This document shows, in pieces, positions 63,982 to 64,000 of a DNA stretch of 64,000 bases (positions are counted from its first letter, which is position 1; each line of letters starts with the position of its first letter). The DNA comes from a virus. Position numbers and translations under genes: made by a program. The stretch spans positions 1-64,000 of IMG/VR virus record IMGVR_UViG_3300050014_000916. One strand, given 5' to 3'. The notes beneath the pieces are model-generated. The model was not told where the DNA came from, searched no databases, and saw only the letters and a list, made by a program, of their open reading frames with translations.

Positions 63982-64000
63982 GAGTTAAAGAAGAAAAAAT

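Noticed and set aside
1-64000. Reassigned stop codon, as in some gut phages of Bacteroidota
   Set aside because: TAA, TGA and TAG all end well-conserved genes here (for example TGA at 2716 and TAG at 14710), and long conserved genes contain no internal stops.

Overview
The window is a stretch of a large, AT-rich, T4-like myovirus genome whose host is most likely a member of the Bacteroidota. The virion genes are of T4 type: large terminase, portal, gp21-like prohead protease, scaffold, gp23-like major capsid protein and neck proteins. The host inference rests on three things: several promoters fit the Bacteroidota housekeeping consensus TTTG-N18-20-TAnnTTTG; start codons follow A-rich stretches rather than GGAGG; and the exported proteins have signal peptides ending in AQ or SQ.

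Layout. 1-11.4 kb (minus strand): start of a helicase, a B12-dependent ribonucleotide reductase with a homing endonuclease at its 5' end, a VWA protein, a Lys/Tyr tRNA array, putative internal virion proteins (acetyltransferase-like, ADP-ribosyltransferase-like, papain-like peptidase), an RNA ligase split by an endonuclease, and methyltransferases. 11.4-27.4 kb: an accessory region of small genes, about 20 tRNA genes in all (including the first array), a tmRNA and many homing endonucleases. 27.5-35.4 kb: lysine 2,3-aminomutase, a fibre-like protein and small proteins sharing N-terminal tags. 35.4-57 kb: head genes, with inteins in the portal and the prohead protease and an embedded minus-strand baseplate/lysis block. 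57-64 kb: small genes, a UvrD-like helicase and two neck-like genes.

The most notable observation is a regulatory architecture found three times. Each tRNA array is preceded, on the same strand, by a host-type promoter, a short leader ORF of 22-30 codons and an intrinsic terminator. The leader codons match the downstream tRNAs: Tyr/Lys codons before Lys/Tyr tRNAs, Trp/Glu/Asp codons before Asp and Trp tRNAs, and Pro/Gln/His codons before Pro, His and Gln tRNAs. In all three the last codons of the leader contain an 8-10 nt segment perfectly complementary to the 5' arm of the terminator, so an antiterminator can form. This is the layout of ribosome-mediated attenuation, here apparently placed on tRNA genes so that shortage of a charged tRNA would raise its own supply. 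I know of no described phage example.

Other structure: a coding-strand motif GTATTTATA lies, typically 13-17 nt, before about 28 genes on both strands and is probably a phage-specific promoter. Homing endonucleases sit directly against the 5' ends of four tRNA genes and the tmRNA. Two short N-terminal peptides recur on otherwise unrelated proteins and may be capsid-targeting signals.
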